64,000 nt of DNA from Archangium primigenium (GCF_016904885.1 NZ_JADWYI010000001.1:8799224-8863223); one strand, 5' to 3'. Positions 41,856-50,992 are shown, numbered from the stretch's first letter. Notes: generated by a model not told the origin, from the sequence alone. Numbers and translations are program-made.

Positions 41856-43417
41856 TAGAGGGGCAGCACGACGACGAAGGCCGCGCCGCGGCCCCCGGGT
41901 CCCGACTCCACGTGCACGTGGCCCTGATGCCCCGCGACGCACTGGCGCACGATGAAGAGCCCCAGGCCCAGGCCCCCCGCGCGCGCGGCGCCGTGGATCT
42001 GCTCGAAGCGCGCGAAGACGCGCTCGCGATCCGCCTCGGGCACGCCCGGCCCCTCGTCCAGGACGGTGAGGCGCGCCCCCTCGGGCACGCGCTCGAGCCG
42101 CACCTCCACGGGGCGGCCCCCGCCATGCCGGAAGGCGTTGAAGAGCAGGTTGGCGAGGATCTGCTCGAGGCGCAGCCGGTCGAAGCGCCCCACGAGCCGG
42201 GGCTCGAGCGCGGCGCGCAGCTCCACCCCGGCCGTGCGCGCGTCGTCCTCCATGCGCGTGACCACCTCGGACACCAGGGAGGACAGGTCCACCGAGGCGA
42301 AGATGAAGTCCAGCTGGCCCTGGCGGATGCGGCTCACGTCCAGCAGGTTGTCGCCCAGGGTGCTCAGCCGCCGCAGCCCGCGCTCGATGGCGTTGAGCCG
42401 CACCTGGACGCGCTCGGACAGCAGCGGCGTGTGGAGGTCCTCCTCGCCCAGCCGCCGCAGCATCTGGAACTGGAGGGACAGGCCCGTCAGCGGCGTCTTG
42501 AGTTCGTGGCCCGCGAGCGACAGGAAGTCCTCGCGCACCCGCACCGCGTCCTGCAGCGCCAGCTCCGTCTCCTTGAGCTGGGTGATGTCCAGCATGGCGC
42601 CGCGCACCACCATGGGCCGACCGTCCGCGTCCCGCATCACCCGCGCGCGGCTGGTGAGCCAGCGCCAGCCGCCCTCCGCGCCCCGCACCCGGTACGTGGA
42701 GGTATAGGACTTCACCCCCGTCTCGAAGATGCCCGCCACCTGGGCCTCCACGGCCGGCCGGTCCTCGGGGTGCAGCGCCGCCAGGAACATCTCGTGCGTC
42801 CAGGTGGCCTGCGGCTCGGTGTAGCCGTAGAGCTGATCATGCCCCTCGGAGCGGAAGACCTGGCCGGTGGCGAGGTTGGTCTCCCAGACGGCCATCTGCG
42901 CGGAGTCCAGCGCCACCTGGAAGCGCTCGCCGAGCAGCCGGAAGCGCTTCTCGGTCTGCTCCACCAGCGCCTGGGCCTCCTCGCGCTGGGTGATGTCCGA
43001 GGCGATCACCCACAGCTCGTCGCGCACCGGCACCACGGACACCTCCAGCCAGGTGCGCGGCGGCAGGGCGGCCAGGAAGCGCGCGGGCTTGCGCGCCTCG
43101 AGCGCCTCGGCCAGGCGCTCGTGCAGGGTGCGCCCCGCGAGCGCGGGCGCGGCCACCCAGGGCTCCTGGCCCACGAGCCGCTCCGGGTCCACGCCCAGCA
43201 GGTTCGCCGCCCGCACGTTGCAGCGCAGCACCCGCCCCCGCTCGTCCAGGGACAGGAAGGCCTCGGCCATGTGCTCGAGCAACAGCGTGAGCCGCTCGTC
43301 CGCCGTGAACGGCGAGCCGGAAGACTCAGAAGCAGGCGCCTGGTGGGAACCGGGCGCGCGCGAAACGAAAGGCGCGCTCACCGGTGCTAAGGTCGCTGGC
43401 ACCGCCCCCGCCGTCAA
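41855..43417 (-). CDS. Cytosolic PAS-domain sensor histidine kinase
   Basis: A 520-residue kinase with two PAS domains (about 43-150 and 165-285; the second has the WxWLTSRARVMRDADGRP PAC signature), a dimerisation domain with phospho-acceptor His in LSLAGHELKTPLTG (about 305), and an ATPase domain (NLLFNAFRHGGG, DEGPGV, GLGLGLFIV). No transmembrane helix. The start is TTG 43417; a GTG at residue 6 is an alternative. It lies 36 bp downstream of the glycosyltransferase gene. No regulator is adjacent, so it is an orphan kinase. Confidence 0.88.
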   Translation of the reverse strand: MTAGAVPATLAPVSAPFVSRAPGSHQAPASESSGSPFTADERLTLLLEHMAEAFLSLDERGRVLRCNVRAANLLGVDPERLVGQEPWVAAPALAGRTLHERLAEALEARKPARFLAALPPRTWLEVSVVPVRDELWVIASDITQREEAQALVEQTEKRFRLLGERFQVALDSAQMAVWETNLATGQVFRSEGHDQLYGYTEPQATWTHEMFLAALHPEDRPAVEAQVAGIFETGVKSYTSTYRVRGAEGGWRWLTSRARVMRDADGRPMVVRGAMLDITQLKETELALQDAVRVREDFLSLAGHELKTPLTGLSLQFQMLRRLGEEDLHTPLLSERVQVRLNAIERGLRRLSTLGDNLLDVSRIRQGQLDFIFASVDLSSLVSEVVTRMEDDARTAGVELRAALEPRLVGRFDRLRLEQILANLLFNAFRHGGGRPVEVRLERVPEGARLTVLDEGPGVPEADRERVFARFEQIHGAARAGGLGLGLFIVRQCVAGHQGHVHVESGPGGRGAAFVVVLPL

Positions 43418-43453
43418 GGTCCCTGTGAGGGGAGGGCCCGCCGCCTGGAGGAT

Positions 43454-44665
43454 TCAGCGAGCGGGCGTCCCGGGCGCCGACGTCCCGCCCGCCACGAGTT
43501 GTTCCAATAGCCACACCCCGCGTTCGATTCCGGGCAATTCGTGGGCTTCGCGAGCGTAGCGCCAGGCGGACTCCCGGTACGACGGGACCGCGAGCACCTC
43601 GCGGACCGCGTCGCGGACGGCCTCGGGCCGCAGGGCGAGCACATCCAGCACCCGCGCGGCTCCCAGCGCCTCGCAGCACCGGGCGTTGAGGGGCTGATCC
43701 GCGAGGATGGGCAGGAGCACCAGGGGCAGCCCATGGCTCAGCGCCGACGTGGCGCTGTTGTAGCCCGCGTGCAGGACGGCCACGTCGCAGCGGGGCCACA
43801 GCAGGGTCTGCGGAATGTAGCGCGCCACGTGCACGTGCGCGGGCTGGGGTCCGAACCCGGCGGGATCCAAATCCCTCCCCACCGTCATCACCACGTCCAC
43901 CGGCTCGTCGCGCAGGGCCTCGAGGACGACCCGCAGCGGTCCCCGCAGCTTGTTGACGACGGTGCCCAGCGACGCATAGACCACGGGCCGCCCGTCCTGG
44001 CCCAACCGCTCGGCCCACTCCGGCAGCCGCTCGTCGCCGGACTGATCGAAGAGCGCGGGGCGCAGGTAGTGCGTGGTGGCCGTCAGCGGCGCCGCGCCCA
44101 GGTAGGACGGGGGCGAGAAGCACAGGTGCAACGAGCGGTAGAGCATCTCCTGCCCGGGATCCGGCGCGAGCCCTGTCTCGGCGCGCAGGGCCTCCAGGCG
44201 CGCGGAGAGCCGCTCGGAGCGGAAGTCCTGGGGCGCCAGGGCCCCGACCTGGACGGACGCACAGGGCAGACCCAGGCGCTCGGCGGCCACGCACGCGCCC
44301 AGCTCCATCAGGTCGCGCACGAAGACGTCCGGCCGCCACGTCCGCGCGATGCGCACGAGATCCGGCACCATGCGCGCCGCCTGCATGTCCACGAACACGC
44401 TCGCCAGGTGCGCGTCATGGGCGTCGGCGCTCTGACGATGCGCCAGCATCGCCTCCATGTGCTCGCGCATGACCTCGGGGTCCATCATCCCCGCCGGGTC
44501 GAGGCCCGCCGGAAAGAAGCGAAACCCGCCGCGCTCCACCCCGGCCCGGTAGGACTCCGCCGAGGCGAAGGCCACCTCATGCCCCGCGTCCCGGAGCGCC
44601 CTCGCCAGGGGGACCAACGGGTGGATGTGACCATCTCCCGGGCACGACGTGAAGAGCACACGCAT
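43454..44665 (-). CDS. Family 1 (macrolide/UGT-type) glycosyltransferase
   Basis: A 403-residue GT-B enzyme of the NDP-sugar glycosyltransferase family used on small molecules such as macrolides, lipids and flavonoids. The N-terminus MRVLFTSCPGDGHIHPLVPLARAL has the catalytic histidine at about 14, and the C-terminal donor-binding region has HAGYNSATSALSHGLPLVLLPILADQPLNA. The acceptor is unknown; no biosynthetic cluster surrounds it. Confidence 0.88.
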   Translation of the reverse strand: MRVLFTSCPGDGHIHPLVPLARALRDAGHEVAFASAESYRAGVERGGFRFFPAGLDPAGMMDPEVMREHMEAMLAHRQSADAHDAHLASVFVDMQAARMVPDLVRIARTWRPDVFVRDLMELGACVAAERLGLPCASVQVGALAPQDFRSERLSARLEALRAETGLAPDPGQEMLYRSLHLCFSPPSYLGAAPLTATTHYLRPALFDQSGDERLPEWAERLGQDGRPVVYASLGTVVNKLRGPLRVVLEALRDEPVDVVMTVGRDLDPAGFGPQPAHVHVARYIPQTLLWPRCDVAVLHAGYNSATSALSHGLPLVLLPILADQPLNARCCEALGAARVLDVLALRPEAVRDAVREVLAVPSYRESAWRYAREAHELPGIERGVWLLEQLVAGGTSAPGTPAR

Positions 44666-44678
44666 GAAAGCACCGTCC

Positions 44679-44712
44679 GGTGAGGGGGGAAGGGCCGCGA
44701 CGGCCCCTCACC
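44679..44712 (-). terminator. Hairpin between the GlsB-family gene and the glycosyltransferase gene
   Basis: GGTGAGG (44679-44685) pairs with CCTCACC (44706-44712), enclosing a second GGGCCG-CGA-CGGCCC stem. Only a short U-poor tail follows on the minus strand, so it may be a weak terminator. Confidence 0.4.
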
Positions 44713-44730
44713 CCAGCCGCACGGCGGGCC

Positions 44731-45000
44731 TCAGGTGGCCCGGTACGTCGTTCGATGAATCGCCCTGAGGATCAACAGTAGGACGACCGCGCCGACGAAG
44801 GCCACGATGATCGAGGACACGAGGCCCGAGCCCGGAGCGCCCACGCCCAGCGAACGGAAGATCCAGCCGCCCAGGAACGCCCCCACGATGCCCACCACGA
44901 TGTCGCCCACGATGCCGTAGCCGCCCCCCACCACCGCGGAAGCGAGCCACCCGGCGATGAGACCGATGAACAGCCAGAGCACCAACGTTTCCAGACCCAT
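44731..45000 (-). CDS. GlsB/YeaQ/YmgE-family small membrane protein
   Basis: An 89-residue protein with three predicted transmembrane helices and the glycine-zipper-like repeats of the transglycosylase-associated family (LIAGWLASAVVGGGYGIVGDIVVGIVGAFLGGWIF). Family members are often stress-induced; the molecular role is not settled. ATG at 45000. It stands alone between hairpins. Confidence 0.88.
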   Translation of the reverse strand: MGLETLVLWLFIGLIAGWLASAVVGGGYGIVGDIVVGIVGAFLGGWIFRSLGVGAPGSGLVSSIIVAFVGAVVLLLILRAIHRTTYRAT

Positions 45001-45086
45001 GTGCACGACCCCCTCTTGTTTGACTGTCCCAAGAGGTAAGCATCGGCCCGTCCGTGGGGAGGGGCGACCAGGCGAGGGAGCCCCCC

Positions 45087-45794
45087 TCAACCGGGCCGGC
45101 GCACCTCCACCCCGCGCGGCCCCGCCACCACCACCTCCGACGCCATGCCCAGGAACAGGCCGTGCTCCACCAGCCCGGCGCGCGCCGCCAGTCGCTCGGC
45201 GAGCGCGGCGGGCGCTTCGAGCGGCCCCCACGCGCAGTCGAGCACGAAGTGCCCCTGGTCCGTCAGGAAGGGCGTGCCCTCGGGCCCCTCGCGTCGCGAC
45301 ACCCGGGCGCCCAGGCTCTCCAGGAAGCGCTGCTGCGAGCGCCAGCCAAAGGGCAGCACGTCCACCGGCACCGGCCAGCGCGTGCCCAGCCGCGGCGACA
45401 GCTTCGCCTCGTCCACCACGATGATGAAGCGCGTGCTCGCCTGGGCGACGATCTTCTCGCGCAAGAGCGCCCCGCCCCCGCCCTTGATGAGGCCCAGCCG
45501 GGGGTCCACCTCGTCCGCGCCGTCGATGGCGAGCTCCAGCACGGGCTGCTCGTCCAGCGTCGTGAGCGGCACCCCGAGCGAGCGCGCCAGCTCCTCGGTG
45601 GCGCGCGACGTGGGCACCCCCACCACGTCCGTGAGCCGCCCCTCCGCCAGCCGCCGCGCGAGCGCGCGCACCACGAGCGCCGCCGTGCTCCCCGAGCCCA
45701 GCCCCACCCGCATGCCGGACTGGATGGCGTCCACCGCGTGCTCGGCCGCCAGCCGCTTGTACCGCGCGCTGTCACTCTCGCTGTCACTCGCCAT
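45087..45794 (-). CDS. rpiA: Ribose-5-phosphate isomerase A
   Basis: A 235-residue enzyme that interconverts ribose 5-phosphate and ribulose 5-phosphate in the pentose phosphate pathway. Conserved parts are GLGSGSTAALVVRAL (about 31-45), AIDGADEVDPRLGLIKGGGGALLREKIVA with catalytic residues Asp/Glu/Lys, and VDEAKLSPRLG. An intrinsic terminator and a sigma-54 promoter lie directly upstream on the same strand, so its expression may be read through a regulated leader. Confidence 0.94.
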   Translation of the reverse strand: MASDSESDSARYKRLAAEHAVDAIQSGMRVGLGSGSTAALVVRALARRLAEGRLTDVVGVPTSRATEELARSLGVPLTTLDEQPVLELAIDGADEVDPRLGLIKGGGGALLREKIVAQASTRFIIVVDEAKLSPRLGTRWPVPVDVLPFGWRSQQRFLESLGARVSRREGPEGTPFLTDQGHFVLDCAWGPLEAPAALAERLAARAGLVEHGLFLGMASEVVVAGPRGVEVRRPG

Positions 45795-45812
45795 GACGGG
45801 TTCCCTCGGGCT

Positions 45813-45857
45813 GGAAAAGAAAATGGGGAGGTGCCGCCCCCCGGCGGCCCCTCCCCA
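45813..45857 (-). terminator. Intrinsic terminator 19 bp upstream of rpiA
   Basis: Composite 8 + 5 bp stem with a GGGG loop, followed by a U-rich TTTTCTTTTCC tract on the minus strand. A typical rho-independent terminator. Confidence 0.8.
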
Positions 45858-45955
45858 CGTACTCCACTTCGTCCCCTGACAGGGCTCTCCCCTCCAACAC
45901 CCCTCGACGCCTCGGCCCCCCCGCCCTACCCGCCCGACCCCCGCGCCCGCACGAC
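45813..45955 (-). ncRNA. Candidate sigma-54-dependent sRNA or attenuated leader upstream of rpiA
   Basis: An inferred transcript of about 143 nt starts near 45955 after a sigma-54 promoter. It is G-rich (a run of eight G within it) and ends in a strong terminator hairpin: UGGGGAGG pairs with CCUCCCCA (8 bp, 45857-45824) around an inner CCGCC-GGGG-GGCGG stem, then AUUUUCUUUUCC. The terminator ends 19 bp before rpiA. It could be a free-standing sRNA, built like the Pxr-like units, or a leader that controls rpiA by attenuation. I do not recognise its sequence. Confidence 0.55.
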
Positions 45956-45965
45956 CTCTTCACAG

Positions 45966-45981
45966 AGCATCCTCCGTGCCA
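45966..45981 (-). promoter_or_regulatory. Sigma-54 promoter between the SDR gene and rpiA
   Basis: TGGCACG-GAGG-ATGCT on the minus strand has the -24 GG and -12 GC correctly spaced and matches the consensus at all but one position. A near-palindrome CCCTTGAATTCAGGGG (46000-46015) lies just upstream. Confidence 0.6.
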
Positions 45982-46063
45982 GCGCCGCCAGGGCCCAACC
46001 CCTTGAATTCAGGGGAGAAAAGAGGGGACCGGGGAGAGGGCCCCGGCCCGGGGACGGTAAATT

Positions 46064-46939
46064 CTACGCGAGCAGCTTGCCGCCCGTGACGCCGAGGATT
46101 TCCCCGTTCACGTAGCTGGACTCGTCCGAGGCGAGGAAGACGAACGAGGGGGCGAGCTCCGCGGGCTGACCGGCGCGGCCCGTGGGGTTCTCCTCGCCGA
46201 ACTTCGCCACCTTCTCCGGGGGGAAGGAGGACGGGATGATGGGCGTCCAGATGGGGCCCGGGGCCACGCAGTTGACGCGGATGCCGCGCTCGATGAGCGA
46301 CTGGCTCAGGCCCTTGGTGAAGGTGACGATGGCGCCCTTGGTGCTCGCGTAGTCGAGGATCTGCGGCGAGGGCTGGTAGGCCTGCACCGAGGCGGTGTTG
46401 ATGATGGAGCTGCCCGCCTTCATGTGCGGCAGCGCGTAGCGCACCAGGTGGAACATCGCGATGATGTTGGCGCGGAAGGTGCGCTCGATGCGCTCGGCCG
46501 TCAGGTCCTCGAAGCGCTCCACCGCCTTGCCCTGGAAGGCCGCGTTGTTGACGAGCACGTCGATGCGGCCAAAGCGCTTCACCGTGTCCTCGACGAGCTG
46601 GCGGCACACCGCCTCGTCACACAGGTCACCCCGGAAGGAGACCACCTGGTGGCCCGCCTCCTCCACCACCCGCCGCGTCTCGGCCGCGTCCACGTCCTCG
46701 TTGAGGTAGCCGAAGGCCACGTCCGCGCCCTCACGCGCGTAGGCGAGGCACACCGCGCGGCCGATGCCGCTGTCGCCGCCGGTGACGAGCGCCACCCGGC
46801 CCTTGAGCCGACCCAGGCCCTTGTAGGACGTGAGGCCGTAGTCCGGCGCCGGCGTCATCTTCGCCTCGATGCCCGGAGCGGCCTGCTCCTGGGGCGGGCG
46901 CGGGGTCTGCTGGCCTTCGCGAGGATCCTTCTGAGCCAT
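46064..46939 (-). CDS. Short-chain dehydrogenase, YghA/general-stress type
   Basis: A 291-residue SDR with a hydrophilic 45-residue N-terminal tail (MAQKDPREGQQTPRPPQEQ...) typical of the YghA / general stress protein 39 subgroup. Motifs: TGGDSGIGRAV for the cofactor, NNAAFQG, catalytic Ser in NTASVQAY, and Tyr-x-x-x-Lys in DYASTKGAI. These proteins reduce or oxidise aldehydes/alcohols; the substrate here is unknown. Start ATG 46939. Confidence 0.88.
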   Translation of the reverse strand: MAQKDPREGQQTPRPPQEQAAPGIEAKMTPAPDYGLTSYKGLGRLKGRVALVTGGDSGIGRAVCLAYAREGADVAFGYLNEDVDAAETRRVVEEAGHQVVSFRGDLCDEAVCRQLVEDTVKRFGRIDVLVNNAAFQGKAVERFEDLTAERIERTFRANIIAMFHLVRYALPHMKAGSSIINTASVQAYQPSPQILDYASTKGAIVTFTKGLSQSLIERGIRVNCVAPGPIWTPIIPSSFPPEKVAKFGEENPTGRAGQPAELAPSFVFLASDESSYVNGEILGVTGGKLLA

Positions 46940-47041
46940 GGTGCTTCTCCGTAGGAAGAGGTGTGCGTACCCGCCCACGGTGGGGACGCCCTCGTCCATG
47001 CACCAACGGAGTCCACGCAGCCGCCCGAGGAGCGGCCGGGC

Positions 47042-47818
47042 TCAGCGGGCCACGGTGACCACCAACTCCTCCGAGTGCACGACGCCCCCCTCGCATGCCG
47101 CCACGCCCGTGCACGCGCTCACGCCCACCGTGGCCGTCCCGTCCAGGCGCAGCACGTACTCGCCATCGGTACTGGCCTCGGGGACAAGGAAGGCGCCCGT
47201 GTTGCCCGCCTGGGACACCGGCAGGTTCGTGGTGAGGCCGCCCTCGCGCGGCGTGAGGCTGACCTTGAGCACGTCCACCACGGTGTCGCTCACCGGCTGC
47301 CAGGCGTAGCTGTGCCGCTCGCCGCGCCGCAGGGTGTTGCCCGTCATCCCGTCCGCGCGCACGAAGCGCCGCTTGGTCCGGGCCGCCGCCAGCACCACCT
47401 CCACCGTGTGCGAGTCGTCGCGCAGGGTGAGGCGCAGGTCCTCGGGGCTCGTGCCGCCCGCCCACTGCGCGGGATCGAAGTCGTAGGTGGCCCGGGGCGA
47501 CTCGCACGTCGCGCGGCTCCCACTGCCGGACAGGCCGCCGGGCAGGAGCGTCATGGGCTGGCCGTTGAGGCTGGCGCGGACCCCGTCGAGCAGCTGCACG
47601 CACCCCTCGCCCGGGGAGAACACCACCGTCACCCGGTAGGCACCCGTCGTGGAGGGCCGCTCCAGCGAGTCCACGTCGGTGAGGGCGAACTGGAGCGTGC
47701 GCCCCCGCAGGGCCGAGAGCGACACGGACTCGGCCACGGGCGAGCCACACGCCGGCAAGAGCGCCAGCGCGGCGAGCACTCCCGGGACGACACGACGACT
47801 GGAGCGGGCGGAGATCAT
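47042..47818 (-). CDS. Hypothetical lipoprotein
   Basis: A 258-residue protein with a lipoprotein signal (ARSSRRVVPGVLAALALLPAC; Cys24). The mature part is beta-rich, with five more cysteines (for example GEGCVQLL, SACTGVAACEGG) that could form disulphides. No family recognised. It lies between the GNAT gene (13 bp upstream) and the SDR gene (102 bp downstream), all on the minus strand. Confidence 0.68.
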   Translation of the reverse strand: MISARSSRRVVPGVLAALALLPACGSPVAESVSLSALRGRTLQFALTDVDSLERPSTTGAYRVTVVFSPGEGCVQLLDGVRASLNGQPMTLLPGGLSGSGSRATCESPRATYDFDPAQWAGGTSPEDLRLTLRDDSHTVEVVLAAARTKRRFVRADGMTGNTLRRGERHSYAWQPVSDTVVDVLKVSLTPREGGLTTNLPVSQAGNTGAFLVPEASTDGEYVLRLDGTATVGVSACTGVAACEGGVVHSEELVVTVAR

Positions 47819-47831
47819 GGGAGGCCGGACC

Positions 47832-48485
47832 CTAACGCCCCGTGCGCAGCCGCTCCAGGCGCGCCTTCACCTCGGGCCACTCGGTGTCGAGAATGCTGTA
47901 GTAGGCCGAGTCGCGCACCAGGCCGCCGCGGATGAGCAGGTGCTGGCGGAGGATGCCCTCGAAGCGCGCCCCCAGCCGCTCGATGGCCGCGCGCGAGCGC
48001 GTGTTGCGCCGGTTGGTCTTGAACTGCACGCGCATCACCCCCAGCGTCTCGAAGGCGTGTGCCAGGAGCAGCGCCTTGCATTCGGTGTTCACCCCCGTGC
48101 GCCACGCGCGTCGGCCCAGCCACGTGTGGCCGATCTCCAGCGTGCGGTGCTCGCGCTGGATGTCGAGGTAGCGTGTGGTGCCCAGCACCTCGCCCGTGGC
48201 GCGCTCCAGGATGGCGAAGGGGCACTCGGTCCCCCGCTCGGCCGCCGCGAGCGCCTGGGCGATGAAGCCCTCCAGGTCCTCGCGCGTGCCGAGCACGACG
48301 TTGTAGTGCTCGAAGACCTCGGGCTCGGCCAGGGCGGTGAGCCCGGCGGCGTGCGCCGGGGTGAGGGGCACCAGCCGGACGGTGTCGCCTTCCAGGCTCA
48401 CCGGCGGGACGACGAGCGGCGTGGGGTCGCGCCGGGGGATGGGGTCGGCGACGGGATCGGGGCCGGGTTCGGACGGAGCGCTCAT
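47832..48485 (-). CDS. GNAT-family N-acetyltransferase, RimJ/RimL-like
   Basis: A 217-residue acetyltransferase of the type that modifies protein N-termini or small amines. Typical segments: VRLVPLTPAHAAGL, GTTRYLDIQREHRTLEIGHTWLG, and the late NTRSRAAIERLGARFEG. About 30 disordered Pro/Asp-rich residues precede the fold. Divergent from the L,D-transpeptidase gene across 32 bp. Confidence 0.85.
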   Translation of the reverse strand: MSAPSEPGPDPVADPIPRRDPTPLVVPPVSLEGDTVRLVPLTPAHAAGLTALAEPEVFEHYNVVLGTREDLEGFIAQALAAAERGTECPFAILERATGEVLGTTRYLDIQREHRTLEIGHTWLGRRAWRTGVNTECKALLLAHAFETLGVMRVQFKTNRRNTRSRAAIERLGARFEGILRQHLLIRGGLVRDSAYYSILDTEWPEVKARLERLRTGR

Positions 48486-48517
48486 GGAGTCAGGCGACGT
48501 GTATATGCTCGGGGCCC

Positions 48518-49390
48518 ATGACCCAAGATTCCTCCGCCGCTGCCGCCTCCCCCCCCGCCGCGTCCGCCCTGGGCGCCGGCTCGCCGGAGCCCCTGGGCAA
48601 CGAGCGCTTCACCCCGGTGCCGGAGCTCTTGCCGGTGCTCGAGGGCAAGGCGACCCTGGGCGCGGGCGCCAAGGGCCCGGCGGTGCGCGCCGTGCAGCAG
48701 GCGCTCGTCGACCTGGGCTTCAGCCTGTATGGCGGGGCGGATGGGGCCTTCGGGGCGCAGAGCACCAAGGCGGTGCGCAACTTCCAGATCCACGCCCGCA
48801 CGGCCTTCCCGCTGGTGCGCGCCGTGGGCACGGTGGACGCCGCCACGCTGCGGGCGCTGGACGCGCTGGCGCCCGCCCCGGGCCAGAAGGGCCAGCGCAC
48901 GCACCTGCCCGGGCCGCGCTACCAGGGCACGCCCGTGCGCGTGGTGGTGGTGAAGAACGAGCACCGCACCTTCCTCTTCACCCCCGAGGGGCAGCTCCAG
49001 GCCGTCTTCGGCAACGCGGTGGGCACGCGCTACACGCAGACGGACTCGGGCCTCAAGAAGGTGACGGGCAAGCTGGACGAGGCGGCGGCCCATGCCCTGG
49101 GCCAGAAGCTCTGGGGTGGCCCCGTCTTCGGGCCCCGGCTGGTGGACCTGTCGTGGGCCACGGGCGCGCGCTCCGGCGAGGAGCTGCACGGCACCAACGC
49201 GCCCCTGCAACTGGGCGAGGACGTGTCCCATGGCTGCATCCGCCACGACAACACCGCCATCGTCGCCCTCTATGACGCGCTGAGCGTGGGGGACAAGGTG
49301 GCCATCGTGGACAGCATCAACGACCCGAACCTGGGGCCCGTGGAGCCCCCCGGCAAGCCGGAGCCGGGCCCCATCGTGGCCTCGCGCTAG
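48518..49390 (+). CDS. L,D-transpeptidase (YkuD) with peptidoglycan-binding domain
   Basis: A 290-residue protein with a peptidoglycan-binding-1 domain (about 48-125, GAKGPAVRAVQQALVDLGF) and a YkuD catalytic domain (about 145-270) that ends in the active-site motif SHGCIRHDN with the catalytic cysteine. It would form or edit 3-3 cross-links in peptidoglycan. No classical signal peptide is visible, so export is unexplained. The SitA-like toxin gene starts 1 bp after its stop codon. Confidence 0.85.
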   Translation: MTQDSSAAAASPPAASALGAGSPEPLGNERFTPVPELLPVLEGKATLGAGAKGPAVRAVQQALVDLGFSLYGGADGAFGAQSTKAVRNFQIHARTAFPLVRAVGTVDAATLRALDALAPAPGQKGQRTHLPGPRYQGTPVRVVVVKNEHRTFLFTPEGQLQAVFGNAVGTRYTQTDSGLKKVTGKLDEAAAHALGQKLWGGPVFGPRLVDLSWATGARSGEELHGTNAPLQLGEDVSHGCIRHDNTAIVALYDALSVGDKVAIVDSINDPNLGPVEPPGKPEPGPIVASR

Positions 49391-49391
49391 C

Positions 49392-50984
49392 ATGACGCAC
49401 ACGGCCAGGAGGAACGCGAGAGGCCCACCGCGCTGGGCCGCGCTCGGCCTCATCGTCCTCTTCCTCCACGCCGCCTGCACGACCCAGGCCCCCGCGCGAG
49501 GCCGCGTCGCGAGGAACAACCCCGGGCAGTCCTCGCCAACGACGGCGGCCGAAACCGGCACTCGCGAGTTCGACCCCGTCGTGCTCGTCCTCGCCACCCA
49601 TCCCCGAGCACGCGCGGACACCCGCGTGGTGGCCCTCACGCAGGCCGAGTACCACCGCGCGGTGCGGGCGCTCGGCGGCCGATGGGCGGTGAAAGGCAGC
49701 GCCCAGGCGACGGCCCAGCACCTCCTCCAACTGCCTCCAGAAGAAGAGTGGCTCGCCGAGGTGTCCCGCGGCCAGGTGGTGTCCCTCGTGCCCCTCGACG
49801 ACACGGGTCCCCTCGTGCCCGAAGCGGAGCACGCCCTGAGAGAGAACTACCTCCGCTGGTGCGAGCCACGCGGCGCGGGCGATTGCCTGGGCCTCTTCTC
49901 GGATGGGCCCTACCTCCGCACGGATGACCGGCGCACCCTGGCCTTGGCCCTGGCCTTCGGCACGGTGCTGGACGAGACGCGCGCGGCCCTCGGGCGTGAG
50001 CTCGGCCCCCAGGCGATTCTCTCCTCGCTGGTGTGGGCCGCGAGCCTGTACCTGGCCCTCTGGCTGCTGCCAGAGCCGAGCACGAAGGGCGTGGCGGCCG
50101 CGCTCTCCGTCGTGCTGCTCGCCTGGCTGGGCCTGGACGCGCTGTGGGGCCTCCTGGACGGGTGGGCGACCCTGGCGCGGCAGGCCCACGAGGCCACGAC
50201 GTTCGAGGAGCTGCGCGCGGCGGGAGAAGTCCTTGGCCAGAGACTCGGCGAGGACGCGGCCCGGGCGCTCATCCTCGCGGTGGCGACCCTCGGTGGACGA
50301 ACGCTCGGAGAGGCGGCCACGCACGTGCGCGCGCTGCCGAGGCTCAATCAGGCGCAGGCGCAATGGGCGGCCCAGGGCATGGAGGGCGCGGTGGCCGTGG
50401 CGGTGGAGCGGGCCACGGCGGTGGAGGTGGTGGCGGAGGAAGGCCGCGCGCTCGTCGTCCTCACGTCTCCCCAGGCGACGCTCGCCCTCCAGGTCCTGGC
50501 GAAGAGTGGAAGCGCGGGAGCCACCGGGGGCCCTTCGGGCACCGTGGCCATCCAGCACCGGGGCGGAAACAAGCAGCTGATCCTCGGCAACGGGGAGCGC
50601 TGGCACCTGCCCCGAGGCAAGAGCCTCCACGACATTCCCTCGCGAGACCCCCTGGGCGACGAGTTACAAGCGGCCGTGCGGGAAGAAGCCGCGAGGTGGT
50701 CGCGGACGGCACTGTCCCTGGACGAACAACTCGCCATCACCAAGATGCGCACGGCGGGCAAGGAGCACCGGGCGATGCTTCTCGAGCGCCAGGCGCGAGG
50801 GCGGTGGGTGGAGAAACAGGTGGCGGACCGCTTTCCGCACCTCACCTGGAACCACCGGGGAGTGGACGTCACGGGGCCTGGAGGCCAGCCCTACCACTAC
50901 GAAATCCTGTCTGGTACGGAGTCGAACTTCGCCCTGCATGGGCGTCGGATGGAGAGCACCTTCTTCCGCATGCTCTTCTTCTGA
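49392..50984 (+). CDS. SitA-like polymorphic toxin lipoprotein
   Basis: A 530-residue protein. The N-terminus is a lipoprotein signal (LIVLFLHAAC, lipid on about Cys29). A large middle region (about 55-340) with LRENYLRWC and two hydrophobic stretches (about 216-255) resembles the delivery part of myxobacterial SitA toxins, which pass between kin by outer-membrane exchange. The C-terminus (about 440-530) has RWVEKQVADRFPHLTW, GVDVTGPGG and YHYEIL, a pattern like a PD-(D/E)XK nuclease fold. The gene directly downstream would be its immunity gene. Family assignment is from memory of motif patterns, not an alignment. Confidence 0.72.
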   Translation: MTHTARRNARGPPRWAALGLIVLFLHAACTTQAPARGRVARNNPGQSSPTTAAETGTREFDPVVLVLATHPRARADTRVVALTQAEYHRAVRALGGRWAVKGSAQATAQHLLQLPPEEEWLAEVSRGQVVSLVPLDDTGPLVPEAEHALRENYLRWCEPRGAGDCLGLFSDGPYLRTDDRRTLALALAFGTVLDETRAALGRELGPQAILSSLVWAASLYLALWLLPEPSTKGVAAALSVVLLAWLGLDALWGLLDGWATLARQAHEATTFEELRAAGEVLGQRLGEDAARALILAVATLGGRTLGEAATHVRALPRLNQAQAQWAAQGMEGAVAVAVERATAVEVVAEEGRALVVLTSPQATLALQVLAKSGSAGATGGPSGTVAIQHRGGNKQLILGNGERWHLPRGKSLHDIPSRDPLGDELQAAVREEAARWSRTALSLDEQLAITKMRTAGKEHRAMLLERQARGRWVEKQVADRFPHLTWNHRGVDVTGPGGQPYHYEILSGTESNFALHGRRMESTFFRMLFF

Positions 50985-50992
50985 GGTCTCGC

